Of a stretch of 47,660 nucleotides of DNA, positions 25,174 to 34,457 are shown in pieces (within the stretch, counting starts at the first letter, position 1; each line of letters opens with the position of its first letter). Source of the stretch: Chloroflexota bacterium (lineage in GTDB: Bacteria; Chloroflexota; Anaerolineae; Anaerolineales; Villigracilaceae); the NCBI GenBank assembly GCA_016865985.1, contig VGNO01000002.1, positions 1-47,660 on the forward strand, in the 5' to 3' direction. The position numbers were made by a program, and so were the translations under genes. The notes under the pieces were generated by a model. That model saw only the letters and a program-made list of their open reading frames with translations, was not told where the DNA came from and searched no databases.

Positions 25174-27667
25174 ATTCCCCCACCGTCACCAGGATGACGG
25201 CGCGTTCCACGCGTAAATCCGTCCGCACCAGCAGCAGGCGCAGGGCGTAGAGGCCGTCCAGCGCGGTCGTATCCCACGTCCCCAGCAGGCCCTCGCTCAC
25301 CGCCTGGCGGGTGTCTTCCCCGATCTGCACCCAGTCCTGCGGGTTCAGTCCCTGGCCGTATTCCAGGCGGTACCAGGCAAAACCGTCCCCGGCGGCCGTC
25401 CCGTGCACCTCCACCCGTCCGCCGACCTGGGCGAACAACGCCGGCGTGGTGATGTGCACCAGCGGCTCCGGCGGCGGGGCCTGGATCGAGTCGTAGGCCG
25501 AGGGCGGACGCGCCAGGCCGACCGATTCGGCCCAGCCTTCCGCTTCGGGCGGCACGACCATGTACACCCGCGCCTCCACCAGTTCGGGCGGGGTGAAGAC
25601 CGTCGCCAGGAAGCCGGTCTCGCGGTTGATCTCGAACGCCTGGTAGAGCGTATCAGCCTGGGTCGGCGCGTTCCCATCCAGGAAGACTTCATTGACCACA
25701 TTCGGGCAGGCTTCGGTCGGCAGCAGGCCGGAGGGGTCGCAGACCTCCAGCAGGCTGACGCCGGGCGGCATCTGCCAGCCTTCGATGGGTTGTCCCTGCA
25801 CGGCGGCCTGCATCAGCCCGCGCCAGAGACCGGCTGCCAGCGCCGCCGGGAAGGCCTCCTGTCCGCCGCCCAGCCAGACCGCTACCACCCGCCGCGGCGT
25901 ATACCCGACCGCCCAGGCATCCAGGCCGTCGCCCGTCTGTCCGAGTTTGGCGCCCGCCGGGCGGCCAATCTCCAGCAGGTTGGGATGCCCCAGCGAGGGC
26001 CAGCGCGCCGCCTCGTCGCCCAGGACGTGGTTCATCAGGTAGGCCAGTTGCGAACTGACCACCAGGCGGGTTTGCGGCGTCTCCCAGTCCAGCCAGGCGG
26101 CATGGTCGGTGGCGGTCACCTCCAGCGCCGTCACCGGTTGGAAGGCCGTATCGGAAAGCGCCTGGCCGTTCATCACCCCGCCGGCGGCCAGCACGCCGTA
26201 AGCCTGGGCTGCCTCCAGCAGGGTCAGGTCGCCTGTGAGCAGGCTGTAATCCTGCGGCAGGGAGGACCCGAACGATTCTACCGTGCGTCTGACGTTATCC
26301 AGCCCCACCTGCTCCAGCAGACGGGCGGCGGGAGGCAGGTAATCGTTGGCCAGCGCCGTCCGCAGCCGCACCGGGCCCTGGTATTCGCCGCCCAGGTTCA
26401 GGGTCGAGCCGGGGATGTCCCAGCCGAGCGAGGCGGGACTCAGCCCGCGCGTGAAGCCGCTCAAGTAGATGAACGGCGTCCACAGCGACCCGGCCGGGTG
26501 AGTCGTCAGCGCGGCTGTTTCCTGCCCATTGCGGGTCTCGCCGACCGCCGCCAGCGCCTGTCCGCTGACCGGGTCGAGGATCAGGGCGCCCGCCGAAAGG
26601 TCCAGCAGCGCCAGGCCGGAGGGGAGCGGGGGCAGCGCCGCTTCGCAGGCGGGGTCGCCCGTCCCGCCGGAAAGTTGCAGGGTCCAGGCCTGCACCAGGC
26701 AGGCGGCCTGCGTCTGCAGGTCCAGATCCAGTGTAGTGCGGATGACCAGCCCGCCGCGGGCAATGCGGTCGCGGTCGAATACCCCGCCCAGTTGTGCGAG
26801 CGCCAGTGACGTGAAGGCCGGGGCGATCCCTGCCATGTCCCCGCTCGCGCTGGCGGTGATGACAGGCGCGGCCATGGGCGGGATTTCGGGGATCATGCCC
26901 TGCGCCAGCATGGTTTCCAGGGCGGCCTGGCGGCGCTCCTCAGCCGCCGCGGGCGCATCCAGCGGGTTGAGCGCCGGGGCCTGGCTGACAGCGGCCAGCA
27001 GGGTAGATTCCGAGAGGTTCAGGTCGGCGGCGGACTTGCCCAGGTAGAACTGCGCCGCCTGTTCCACGCCGTAGGCGTAACGGCCGTAACCGGCGCTGTT
27101 CAGGTACCATTCGAGCGCCTGCTCGCGCCCGTAGCGCGCTGTAAGCTGGGCGGCCAGCAGGCGCTCGCGGATGGCGCGGCGGGTGGAGGGGGCCTCGTCC
27201 CACAGCAGCAGGTCGGAGACGAGGCGCTGCGCCAGGGTCGGGTGCAGGCCGGGGTCCTGCCAGCCGTCGAGGACGTACCCGGGGTGTTCCCAGAAGCCGG
27301 GGTCGGCCAGCGCCAGGGTGGCATCCACCAGCGATGATGGGATTTGGTCGTAGGGGATGTACCCGCGCGGCCCGTCCTGCGGGGCAAACGCCAGCAGCAG
27401 GCGCCGGCCGCTGCGGTCATAGAGGCGGGTGGGCTGGAGCAGCAGCCCGTCCTGCGGGTTCAGCAGGATGGGCAGCATTTCGACCGGGGGCAGGTCGCGC
27501 GTCAGGTCGGCGTAGGCAACGGCGGCGGCCAGGATGGCGAGCGCCAACAGGACGCCCAGGATGGAACCCAAGCCAAGCCCGGCGCGCTGCAGGCGTCCCT
27601 CGGCGCTGCGGCGGGCGCGCTGGCGGCGGTCGCGCCGCTGGCGGAGGATGGGCAGGGTGGACGGCAC
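25172..27667 (-). CDS. Class A penicillin-binding protein homologue (GT51 plus transpeptidase) with degenerate active sites
   Basis: N-terminal TM; GT51-like LVDATLALADPGFWEHPGYVLDG, LEWYLNSAGYGRYAYGVEQAAQFYLGKSAADLNLSESTLLAA; TP-like THPAGSLWTPFIYLSG, AGAKLGQTGDGLDAWAVGYTP. Confidence 0.85.
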   Translation of the reverse strand: MPSTLPILRQRRDRRQRARRSAEGRLQRAGLGLGSILGVLLALAILAAAVAYADLTRDLPPVEMLPILLNPQDGLLLQPTRLYDRSGRRLLLAFAPQDGPRGYIPYDQIPSSLVDATLALADPGFWEHPGYVLDGWQDPGLHPTLAQRLVSDLLLWDEAPSTRRAIRERLLAAQLTARYGREQALEWYLNSAGYGRYAYGVEQAAQFYLGKSAADLNLSESTLLAAVSQAPALNPLDAPAAAEERRQAALETMLAQGMIPEIPPMAAPVITASASGDMAGIAPAFTSLALAQLGGVFDRDRIARGGLVIRTTLDLDLQTQAACLVQAWTLQLSGGTGDPACEAALPPLPSGLALLDLSAGALILDPVSGQALAAVGETRNGQETAALTTHPAGSLWTPFIYLSGFTRGLSPASLGWDIPGSTLNLGGEYQGPVRLRTALANDYLPPAARLLEQVGLDNVRRTVESFGSSLPQDYSLLTGDLTLLEAAQAYGVLAAGGVMNGQALSDTAFQPVTALEVTATDHAAWLDWETPQTRLVVSSQLAYLMNHVLGDEAARWPSLGHPNLLEIGRPAGAKLGQTGDGLDAWAVGYTPRRVVAVWLGGGQEAFPAALAAGLWRGLMQAAVQGQPIEGWQMPPGVSLLEVCDPSGLLPTEACPNVVNEVFLDGNAPTQADTLYQAFEINRETGFLATVFTPPELVEARVYMVVPPEAEGWAESVGLARPPSAYDSIQAPPPEPLVHITTPALFAQVGGRVEVHGTAAGDGFAWYRLEYGQGLNPQDWVQIGEDTRQAVSEGLLGTWDTTALDGLYALRLLLVRTDLRVERAVILVTVGE

Positions 27668-27671
27668 GGGG

Positions 27672-28940
27672 CTACCCCACCAGGTTTTCCAGCCAGCCGG
27701 CCAGGCCGCGTTTCGGTTTCTCGCCGTGGATGCTGCCAGTCTGCCCGTTGATCAGGACGCGGTAGGTCTCCTGCTCCGCCTGGTAGCGGGTAAGCCAGAC
27801 CGGCACCAGCGCCTGCTTGAACGAAGCGATGTGCAGGGCGGCGGTGGAATACTTGAGGTTGTCCACCATCCCCTGGTGGTTGATGATCTTCTGGCGGGCA
27901 TCCCTGGCCACCAGGCGGCGGGCTTCGAGGGCGGCGTCGGCCATCGCCACCTGGTAGACCTCCGCCGGCCAGCCGGAGATATAGGCCGGGTCGTAGGCCG
28001 GGGCGCTGGAATAGCGGAACTCGGGCAGGGCCGGGCGCAGCAGGTCGGCCATTTCGCTGCAGGCCGGGATGCAGAGATCGTTGTAGTGGATGGTGTCCGT
28101 CCCGGAGATGGAGACCCACTGCTTGTCCCGGTAGACCTGCCCGCTCCAGGGCATCTCGCCTTCGATGTCGAAGGTCCAGACCGGCAGGTAGATGCCGTGC
28201 GGCGCCTGGACCTTGCCCTGGGGCTGGATCTTGTTCTGTTCCACCCAGCGCACCAGCAGGGTGGCCGCCCGGCGGCGATCGAACTCCATCGGGATGATGG
28301 CGTCCGGGGCGATCAGGTCGCGCTGCTGCTTGACGGCCACCACGTGGTTGGAGCCGCAGAAGGCGCAGGTGGACGAAATGAGTTTGGGCGGCAGGATGAA
28401 ATCCGCCCCGCAGCCGCGGCAGCGGAAGGTGGTGGTGGCGACCGGCTGGCGGTGGCCCCTGGCGGTTGCCATGGCCAGGAAGAAATCCTGTTCGGCGTAG
28501 TCGCGGCCGGCGGAGGGGGTCTCGGCGCGCTGGCAGGATTCGCATACCAGGCTGCGGCCGTCGGGCGAGTAGGCCATCCGCCCGCCGCACTTGGGACAGG
28601 TGAAGCGGTCGGCCTGCGCCGCCTGCGACCCGCCCGGCTGGGCGGGCAGGGCATCGGGGTCGACGATCTCGTCCGGCTTGAGTTTTCCGTCCAGTACCGC
28701 CAGGGCGCGGCGGGCCTCGGGATAGTAGAGGTCGTGCGCCAGGCAGTTCTCCAGGCAGCGGCGGGACTCGGCCGGGTCGTCGGCCACCCGGCTCAGCCAG
28801 TACCAGGCGTCGGCCAGGGAATCGTGGTCGTGGGTCAGTTCGATGGCGCGTCCCAGCGCCCGCCGCGCCTCTTCTTTTTTACCCTCCTTGGCGGCATAGA
28901 TGCCGTCCCACATCAGGGTCTTGATCGTTTCGTCTGCCAT
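27672..28940 (-). CDS. Zinc-ribbon-containing hypothetical protein with N-terminal TPR-like region
   Basis: RFTCPKCGGRMAYSPDGRSLVCESCQRAE, FRCRGCGADF, STCAFCGSNHVV. Confidence 0.75.
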   Translation of the reverse strand: MADETIKTLMWDGIYAAKEGKKEEARRALGRAIELTHDHDSLADAWYWLSRVADDPAESRRCLENCLAHDLYYPEARRALAVLDGKLKPDEIVDPDALPAQPGGSQAAQADRFTCPKCGGRMAYSPDGRSLVCESCQRAETPSAGRDYAEQDFFLAMATARGHRQPVATTTFRCRGCGADFILPPKLISSTCAFCGSNHVVAVKQQRDLIAPDAIIPMEFDRRRAATLLVRWVEQNKIQPQGKVQAPHGIYLPVWTFDIEGEMPWSGQVYRDKQWVSISGTDTIHYNDLCIPACSEMADLLRPALPEFRYSSAPAYDPAYISGWPAEVYQVAMADAALEARRLVARDARQKIINHQGMVDNLKYSTAALHIASFKQALVPVWLTRYQAEQETYRVLINGQTGSIHGEKPKRGLAGWLENLVG

Positions 28941-28953
28941 GGGATGGGAGCGC

Positions 28954-29841
28954 CTACCTGCGGACCAGGGCGTCGGTCATGCGCGCCACCCGCGCCATGG
29001 CCTGCACGTCGTGGACGCGGACGATGTCGGCTCCGCGCGCGATGCCGACTGCCACCGCCGCCGCCGTCCCTTCCAGGCGCTGGTCGGGCGGCAGGTCGAG
29101 GGTGTAGCCGATGAAGGATTTGCGGGAAGGGCCGAGCAGGACCGGGAAGCCGAGGGCGCGCACCTCGCCCAGGCGGTCGACCAGTTCCAGGTTCTGCGCC
29201 ACGGTCTTGCCGAAGCCGAGGCCGGGGTCGAGGATGATGCGCTCATCGGGGATGCCGGCAGCGCGCGCCAGGGCTACCGATTCGAGCAGGTCGCGCCTGA
29301 CATCCTCGAGCAGGTCGGTGTATTCGGCCGCCAGGTAGGCCGCCCCCAGGCGGTCGCGCACTTCCACGCTGGCCGGTCTGCTGCGGTTGTGCATCAGGAT
29401 GACCGGCAGGCGGTGTTTCGCGACCACGCCTGCCAGTCCCGGGTCGGCGCGCAAGCCCCAGACATCGTTGACAAGGCGCGCCCCGGCCCCGATCGCCGCT
29501 TCGGCAACTTCCGCCTTGCAGGTATCCACCGAGACCAGCGCCTCGGGGAACTCCGCCAGGATGGCGCGGATGAGGGGGATGACGCGCCGCATTTCCTCAT
29601 CGGCCTGCACCGGCTGCGAACCGGGACGGGTGGACTCGCCGCCCACGTCGAGGATGTCCGCCCCGCTGTCCAGGAAGCGGCGGGCCTGCTCCATCCCCCC
29701 CTCTCCCAGTGGGAGAGCGGAAGGGGGTGAGGGAAGAAGTCCGTCCCCCGAGAAACTATCCGGGGTGGCATTGAGGATGCCCATCACATAGGTGCGGCTG
29801 CCCCAGGCCAGGGTCCGCCCTCCGAGCGCAAGCGGCCTCAT
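28954..29841 (-). CDS. folP: Dihydropteroate synthase
   Basis: YVMGILNATPDSFSGDG, GADILDVGGESTRPGSQPV, PVILMHNR, LDPGLGFGKTVAQNLEL, LLGPSRKSFIG. Confidence 0.95.
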   Translation of the reverse strand: MRPLALGGRTLAWGSRTYVMGILNATPDSFSGDGLLPSPPSALPLGEGGMEQARRFLDSGADILDVGGESTRPGSQPVQADEEMRRVIPLIRAILAEFPEALVSVDTCKAEVAEAAIGAGARLVNDVWGLRADPGLAGVVAKHRLPVILMHNRSRPASVEVRDRLGAAYLAAEYTDLLEDVRRDLLESVALARAAGIPDERIILDPGLGFGKTVAQNLELVDRLGEVRALGFPVLLGPSRKSFIGYTLDLPPDQRLEGTAAAVAVGIARGADIVRVHDVQAMARVARMTDALVRR

Positions 29842-30260
29842 GCCAGGGTATCGAGCGGGCGGGAGAGCCAGGCTTCGGCCTCGTCCATGCTGCTGAAGAC
29901 CTTGATGGCGGCCGAGGTCTCCGGTACGACCGAGTAGTAGATCTTGCGGATGGCTTCGGCAGTCCCGGGCGAGGCTACCACCACCGCCAGGCGGATGTTG
30001 CGCGCGGCGGGGTCGCTGTCGACCTCGATGGCAGTGTGGATGGCCTTCTCCGGGATGTCCTTCACCTGGCGCAGGTCATACAGGTTGCGCGTCAGGCGGT
30101 CGGAGGCGAGCAGGTGTTCGAGGGCGAAATCGCGCCAGTGCTGGATGGTGGCGTCCGAGAGGTCTGTGAAGGTCAGCGCCATGCCGCCATCCGGGCGGCG
30201 GACGACGGTGTAACCGATGCCGGGCGCCGGTTTCCAGTTGAGGGGTTTGATCTCAGTCAT
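29838..30260 (-). CDS. Hypothetical protein (STAS/DUF-like)
   Basis: MTEIKPLNWKPAPGIGYTVVRRPDGGMALTFTDLSDATI...; SD GGAG upstream; stop overlaps folP start. Confidence 0.7.
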   Translation of the reverse strand: MTEIKPLNWKPAPGIGYTVVRRPDGGMALTFTDLSDATIQHWRDFALEHLLASDRLTRNLYDLRQVKDIPEKAIHTAIEVDSDPAARNIRLAVVVASPGTAEAIRKIYYSVVPETSAAIKVFSSMDEAEAWLSRPLDTLA

Positions 30261-30307
30261 CGCGCGTCTCCTGTCTGTGGGTGGATTCTGCCTGTCATTA
30301 TAACTAA

Positions 30308-30333
30308 AAAGAGTCCCGGAAACGGGACTCTTT
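30308..30333 (-). terminator. Terminator hairpin with purine tetraloop on + strand
   Basis: AAAGAGTCCCG-GAAA-CGGGACTCTTT. Confidence 0.75.
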
Positions 30334-30475
30334 AGGGCTGGGAGTTGCCGATCTTGTGGCTTTATAGAGATTTCACCGCAGAGGGCGCGGAGAACGCGGG
30401 GAGTTTTCCTTGTTTTCTCCGCGGACTCGGCGGGCTCTGCGATAAAAAACTGGCCACGCTCTCGGAAATAACCGA

Positions 30476-31153
30476 TCAACTGCTGCTGGGCTTGGGCAGT
30501 TGCGGGATGATCCAGTTGATGAGCGCCTGCGGCGAGCGGGTCTGGATGAAGATGCGCCCGGGACCGGTCAGTTCGATGACGAGGCCTTCTCCTGAAAGCA
30601 GGGTGGACTTCAGCCCGCCCACCGGGCGCGGCTTGACCGAGAGCGTGCCGTCGAAAGCCACCAGGTGGGACGAGTCGACCACGTATTTCTCGCCCTGGGC
30701 GATGGTCTTCTCGTAGACCGCCCCGTAGGACGAGACGAGCAGTTTGCCGCGCCCCCTGGCCTCCAGGATCGACAGTCCCTCGCCGGCCATGAAGGCCTTG
30801 CCGCTCAACTTGGCGTCGATCGCCACCCCGTCCTCGGAAGCCATGAAACAGCCGGTCTGGACCAGGATGGTCTCGCCGTTCATATCGATCATGACGATGT
30901 CGCCGGGCAGTTCGGGCGCCAGGGTCACTTCGCCGCCCTGGGGGCCGGCCTTCCAGAAGTTCTGGAAGAGCGATTCGCCGCCAAGCATGGCGCGGCCGAG
31001 CGACTTGAACAGGCCGCCTTCCATCTTGGTCTCGATGTCGACCCCGCCGGAGAAACTGACCATCGCGCCCGGTTCGGCGCGGATGCGTTCGTTGGCGGCC
31101 AGTCTTGCCACTGCCAGGGAATAGGACGGTCGGTGCAGGATTTCGATTTGCAT
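30476..31153 (-). CDS. AIM24/TIGR00266 family protein
   Basis: MQIEILHRPSYSLAVARLAANERIRAEPGAMVSFSGGVDIETKMEGGLFKSLGRAMLGGESLFQNFW. Confidence 0.9.
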   Translation of the reverse strand: MQIEILHRPSYSLAVARLAANERIRAEPGAMVSFSGGVDIETKMEGGLFKSLGRAMLGGESLFQNFWKAGPQGGEVTLAPELPGDIVMIDMNGETILVQTGCFMASEDGVAIDAKLSGKAFMAGEGLSILEARGRGKLLVSSYGAVYEKTIAQGEKYVVDSSHLVAFDGTLSVKPRPVGGLKSTLLSGEGLVIELTGPGRIFIQTRSPQALINWIIPQLPKPSSS

Positions 31154-31329
31154 GATAATCTCCTTTTTATGATGGATCGAACAGGTTGACAGGAATCAAC
31201 GCGAAAGGCGCGAAAAGGATCGAAAAACACCGGATGAACGAGTCTGCGCGAAATTCGCCCGATAAGCGTCCTTCGCTTCGCCTTTCGCCGCCGGGGGGAT
31301 GAATCCCCCGGCCGGGAGCGGAAGCCGTC

Positions 31330-32361
31330 TCAAGACGGCTGGACCAGCCTGCCCGCCATGCGCAGCACGTACAGGGCGTCGGCGGTGACGAACGGGTTGG
31401 GGCGCACCTTGCCCGTCCCACCCCAGGTGACGGGGGTGTACCCGCTCAGGGACGGACGGGTGGATTGTGAGTAGGTCATCTCGGCCGGGAAACCGCCGCC
31501 GGGCAGGCGTTTGCTTTCGAGCAGGTCGAGGGCGTCGTTGCAGCGCGGGTCGCGGATGAAGCCTGCCTCGGCCATCACCTTCAGCCCAGCCAAAATGTCG
31601 TAATGCCAGTAGACGGGATAATGCAGCCGGACGAAATGCTTGTCCATCACGGAACCGTCGGCCAGGCGGCGGAAGAGGCGGCGTTTGAGGAAGACCTCGG
31701 CTGCGCGTTCGGCGGCGGCGGCAACCTGCGGGTCGCCGGAGACCCGGGCGTACAGGGCCAGCGCCCGCAGTGGGATGAGCGTCTCCATGAACGAGGAGGT
31801 CTCCACTTCCGGGCGCTTGTCGCAGTTCCAGCCGCCGTCCGGCCACTGCCAATCGAGCAGGCGCGAGGCCAGTTCGGCGGTGCGCCCGTCTACCAGGCCG
31901 AGCCGCAGCGATGACCAGACGGCGTTGCCCTCCTGCGAAGCGCAGCGGCGCGTCCGGCCGTTGACCAGGCGGATGTGCTTCCTGTGGGTCTCGCTCAGCC
32001 AGCAGTCGAAGGTTTCGTCCATCATCGGGCGCAGGGACTCGTCGCCGGGCGGATAGCCGAGGTCCGCCAGGCTGGACAGGATCCAGTGTGAACCACACCA
32101 TTTGGAATACGGGAAACAGCGCGCCTCCCGGCCGGGGACCCGGTCGCCCGGGAAGCGCTTGAAATCGCCGGATGCGTCCAGGTTCCATGGGTCCTTATCG
32201 ACATCCGAAAGCAGGGTGCGCACCAGCGGGGCGCTGCGCACCGCCTGGCGGGCGCTTTGCGCCTCGGGCGAATCGTCGCGCTTCCCGAGGACGCCCACCG
32301 CCACCTTCCAGGCCAGGGCGGGTTCGGCTTGCAGTTGGTCGAGTACAGTTGTCATCACCAA
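31330..32361 (-). CDS. Alpha/alpha-toroid (terpenoid cyclase-like) hypothetical protein
   Basis: Repeats such as LLDWQWPDGGWNCDKRPE, LPGGGFPAEM resemble prenyltransferase/squalene cyclase repeats. Confidence 0.6.
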   Translation of the reverse strand: MVMTTVLDQLQAEPALAWKVAVGVLGKRDDSPEAQSARQAVRSAPLVRTLLSDVDKDPWNLDASGDFKRFPGDRVPGREARCFPYSKWCGSHWILSSLADLGYPPGDESLRPMMDETFDCWLSETHRKHIRLVNGRTRRCASQEGNAVWSSLRLGLVDGRTAELASRLLDWQWPDGGWNCDKRPEVETSSFMETLIPLRALALYARVSGDPQVAAAAERAAEVFLKRRLFRRLADGSVMDKHFVRLHYPVYWHYDILAGLKVMAEAGFIRDPRCNDALDLLESKRLPGGGFPAEMTYSQSTRPSLSGYTPVTWGGTGKVRPNPFVTADALYVLRMAGRLVQPS

Positions 32362-32421
32362 AACCTTTCCAACCGCTGAGAACGCGCAGAGCGCAGAGAT
32401 TTATTCTTATTCTCCGCGAAC

Positions 32422-32910
32422 TCAGCGCTCCCGGTGGTCGAATCTTTCGATCCCCGTCGCCTCGCACTCCGCCAGCAATTCCGCCACCGTCTTTCCCAGC
32501 CTCGGGTGGACGAAGTCCGGCGCCAGGTCCGCCAGCGGGACGAGCACGAAGGCGCGCTCGTGCAGGCGCGGGTGGGGCAGGGTCAGGGCGGGGTCGTCCA
32601 GCAGCAGGTCGTCGTAGAACAGGATGTCCATGTCGATCCGGCGCGGCCCGTAGCGGACGGACGGGAGGCGGCCCAGTCCCGTTTCGAGGGCCTTCAAATG
32701 CGCCAGCAGCGCCAGGGGCGGCAGGTTGGTCTCGCCCGCCAGCGCCATATTGAGGAAGGCGGGCTGGTCGGTCACGCCCCAGGGCGGCGTCTCGTAGATG
32801 GGAGATACCCGGCGGATGACGACGGAGGGCGGCAGGGCTGCCATCGCCGCTTGCAGGTTGGCGAGGCGGTCGCCGAGGTTGGAACCGAGGGCGAGGTATA
32901 TGGTGGACAT
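32422..32910 (-). CDS. folK: 2-amino-4-hydroxy-6-hydroxymethyldihydropteridine pyrophosphokinase
   Basis: MSTIYLALGSNLGDRLANLQAAM...SPIYETPPWGVTDQPAFLNMA...GPRRIDMDILFYDDLLLDDPALTLPHPRLHERAFVLVPL. Confidence 0.95.
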   Translation of the reverse strand: MSTIYLALGSNLGDRLANLQAAMAALPPSVVIRRVSPIYETPPWGVTDQPAFLNMALAGETNLPPLALLAHLKALETGLGRLPSVRYGPRRIDMDILFYDDLLLDDPALTLPHPRLHERAFVLVPLADLAPDFVHPRLGKTVAELLAECEATGIERFDHRER

Positions 32911-33005
32911 GGAATACCGCTATTGTACACCCGCCCGGCTGGTGGGAGGCGGATAACGCGGATGCACGCCGACGGAGGCGGAGGTTTTATGCGTATTGTG
33001 GAGGC

Positions 33006-33058
33006 GGCTCCCAGATCGTACCCGCAGGGTAAGCCGTTGAATGACGGGCGCGGGAGCC
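33006..33058 (+). repeat. 53-bp palindrome-ended dispersed repeat, copy 1
   Basis: GGCTCCCAGATCGTACCCGCAGGGTAAGCCGTTGAATGACGGGCGCGGGAGCC; second copy at 40039-40091 in reverse. Confidence 0.7.
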
Positions 33059-33312
33059 TGTCCCACATGAAATTGGAGAGTCGCCGGCAACTCATGCAAG
33101 AGGTCAATGATGATTTCAGATTGAACTGAGATCCGGACATAAATTCAGGCAGATATTTTTCGCCACGGATTTCACAGAGTCTCACAGAGGAAAGAACCAC
33201 ATAATCTGTGTCAGTCTGTATGAATCTGTGGGAAACGAAGGATGTCCGGACTTTTGTCCAAACTTTGGATCGAGTCCTTGAAAATATTATCGCTCCGTGA
33301 TATTATCGCCGC

Positions 33313-33597
33313 ATGATAGAGACCTTCGCCTCAGATGAAACCGAACAAATCTATCGTGGTCAAGTTTCAAAAAAGTTACCGAAGGATATACAACGAACCG
33401 CCCGGCGCAAGTTGCTCTATCTCGATGACGCTGAAGATCTGCAAGATTTACTTGCGCCTCCTGGAAATCGGCTGGAAAAACTAAAAGGCGACCGGGCTGG
33501 ACAGCACAGTATCCGCATCAACGACCAGTGGCGAATATGCTTCAAATGGTCGGGTAACATGGCGCAAGATGTCGAGATTGTGGATTATCACGGATGA
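33313..33597 (+). CDS. higB: HigB/RelE-type toxin
   Basis: MIETFASDETEQIYRGQVSKKLPKDIQRTARRKLLYLDDAEDLQDLLAPPGNRLEKLKGDRAGQHSIRINDQWRICFKW. Confidence 0.92.
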   Translation: MIETFASDETEQIYRGQVSKKLPKDIQRTARRKLLYLDDAEDLQDLLAPPGNRLEKLKGDRAGQHSIRINDQWRICFKWSGNMAQDVEIVDYHG

Positions 33598-33604
33598 AGG
33601 AAAA

Positions 33605-33919
33605 ATGATGGACAAAACTTTATCACCCATTCACCCTGGCGAAATTTTGCTCGAAGATTTTATGAAGCCGCTTGGTTTGAGCCAGTATCGCCTGGCGCAT
33701 GACATCGGTGTTACGCCCATCCGTATCAGCCAGATAGTTAATGGCGAGCGTTCAGTCACCGTCGATACTGCCATGCGTATTGCCCGTTATTTTGGCACAA
33801 GCGCGGCAGTCTGGCTTCGCCTGCAAGTCCGCTATGACCTGGAAGTTGCAGAAAGCGAATTAAGCGACAAAATCAATCGTGAAGTCAAGGTGTTCGCCCA
33901 AACCCCAAGTCGCGCATAA
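33605..33919 (+). CDS. higA: HigA-type HTH antitoxin
   Basis: IHPGEILLEDFMKPLGLSQYRLAHDIGVTPIRISQIVNGERSVTVDTAMRIARYFGTSAAVWLRLQ. Confidence 0.93.
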   Translation: MMDKTLSPIHPGEILLEDFMKPLGLSQYRLAHDIGVTPIRISQIVNGERSVTVDTAMRIARYFGTSAAVWLRLQVRYDLEVAESELSDKINREVKVFAQTPSRA

Positions 33920-34039
33920 ATGGGCAGGCAAGCCAGCAAAGCATCCACAGACACCAATAAGATCAAGGAAGGCGCGCTAAAACAGGTCCGGCTCCATAAA
34001 TCCCGGACAATGGGTAGTGGATCAAAGGAATTTCCCTCC

Positions 34040-34429
34040 ATGGAAAACAAGAAAATGGGTTTCAACACCATCGACGAATACATCGCCTCGTTTCCACCGG
34101 AGGTGCGCGCCCGGCTGGCCGAAATGCGGGCCGCCATCCGGGCCGCCGCGCCGCAGGCCGAGGAGAAGATCAGTTACCAGATGCCGACCTTTTACCTGGA
34201 AGGCAACCTGGTCCACTTTGCGGCGCATACCAGCCACATCGGTTTCTACCCCGCCCCGCAGGGGATCGAGGCCTTTGCCAAAGATTTATCGGCCTACAAG
34301 GGCGGGAAAGGATCCGTCCAGTTCCCCTTCGACCGGCCGCTGCCGCTCGACCTGGCGCGCCGGATGGTCGAATACCGGGTGGCGCAGAACCTGGAAAAAG
34401 CGGCCGCCAAAGCCGCCCGGCGCAAGTAG
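34040..34429 (+). CDS. DUF1801-like protein
   Basis: FNTIDEYIASFPPEVRARLAEMRAAIRAAAPQAEEKISYQMPTFYLEGNLVHFAAHTSHIGFYP. Confidence 0.85.
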   Translation: MENKKMGFNTIDEYIASFPPEVRARLAEMRAAIRAAAPQAEEKISYQMPTFYLEGNLVHFAAHTSHIGFYPAPQGIEAFAKDLSAYKGGKGSVQFPFDRPLPLDLARRMVEYRVAQNLEKAAAKAARRK

Positions 34430-34457
34430 CCGGACCTGTCCCCCATCGAAGCCGCAA

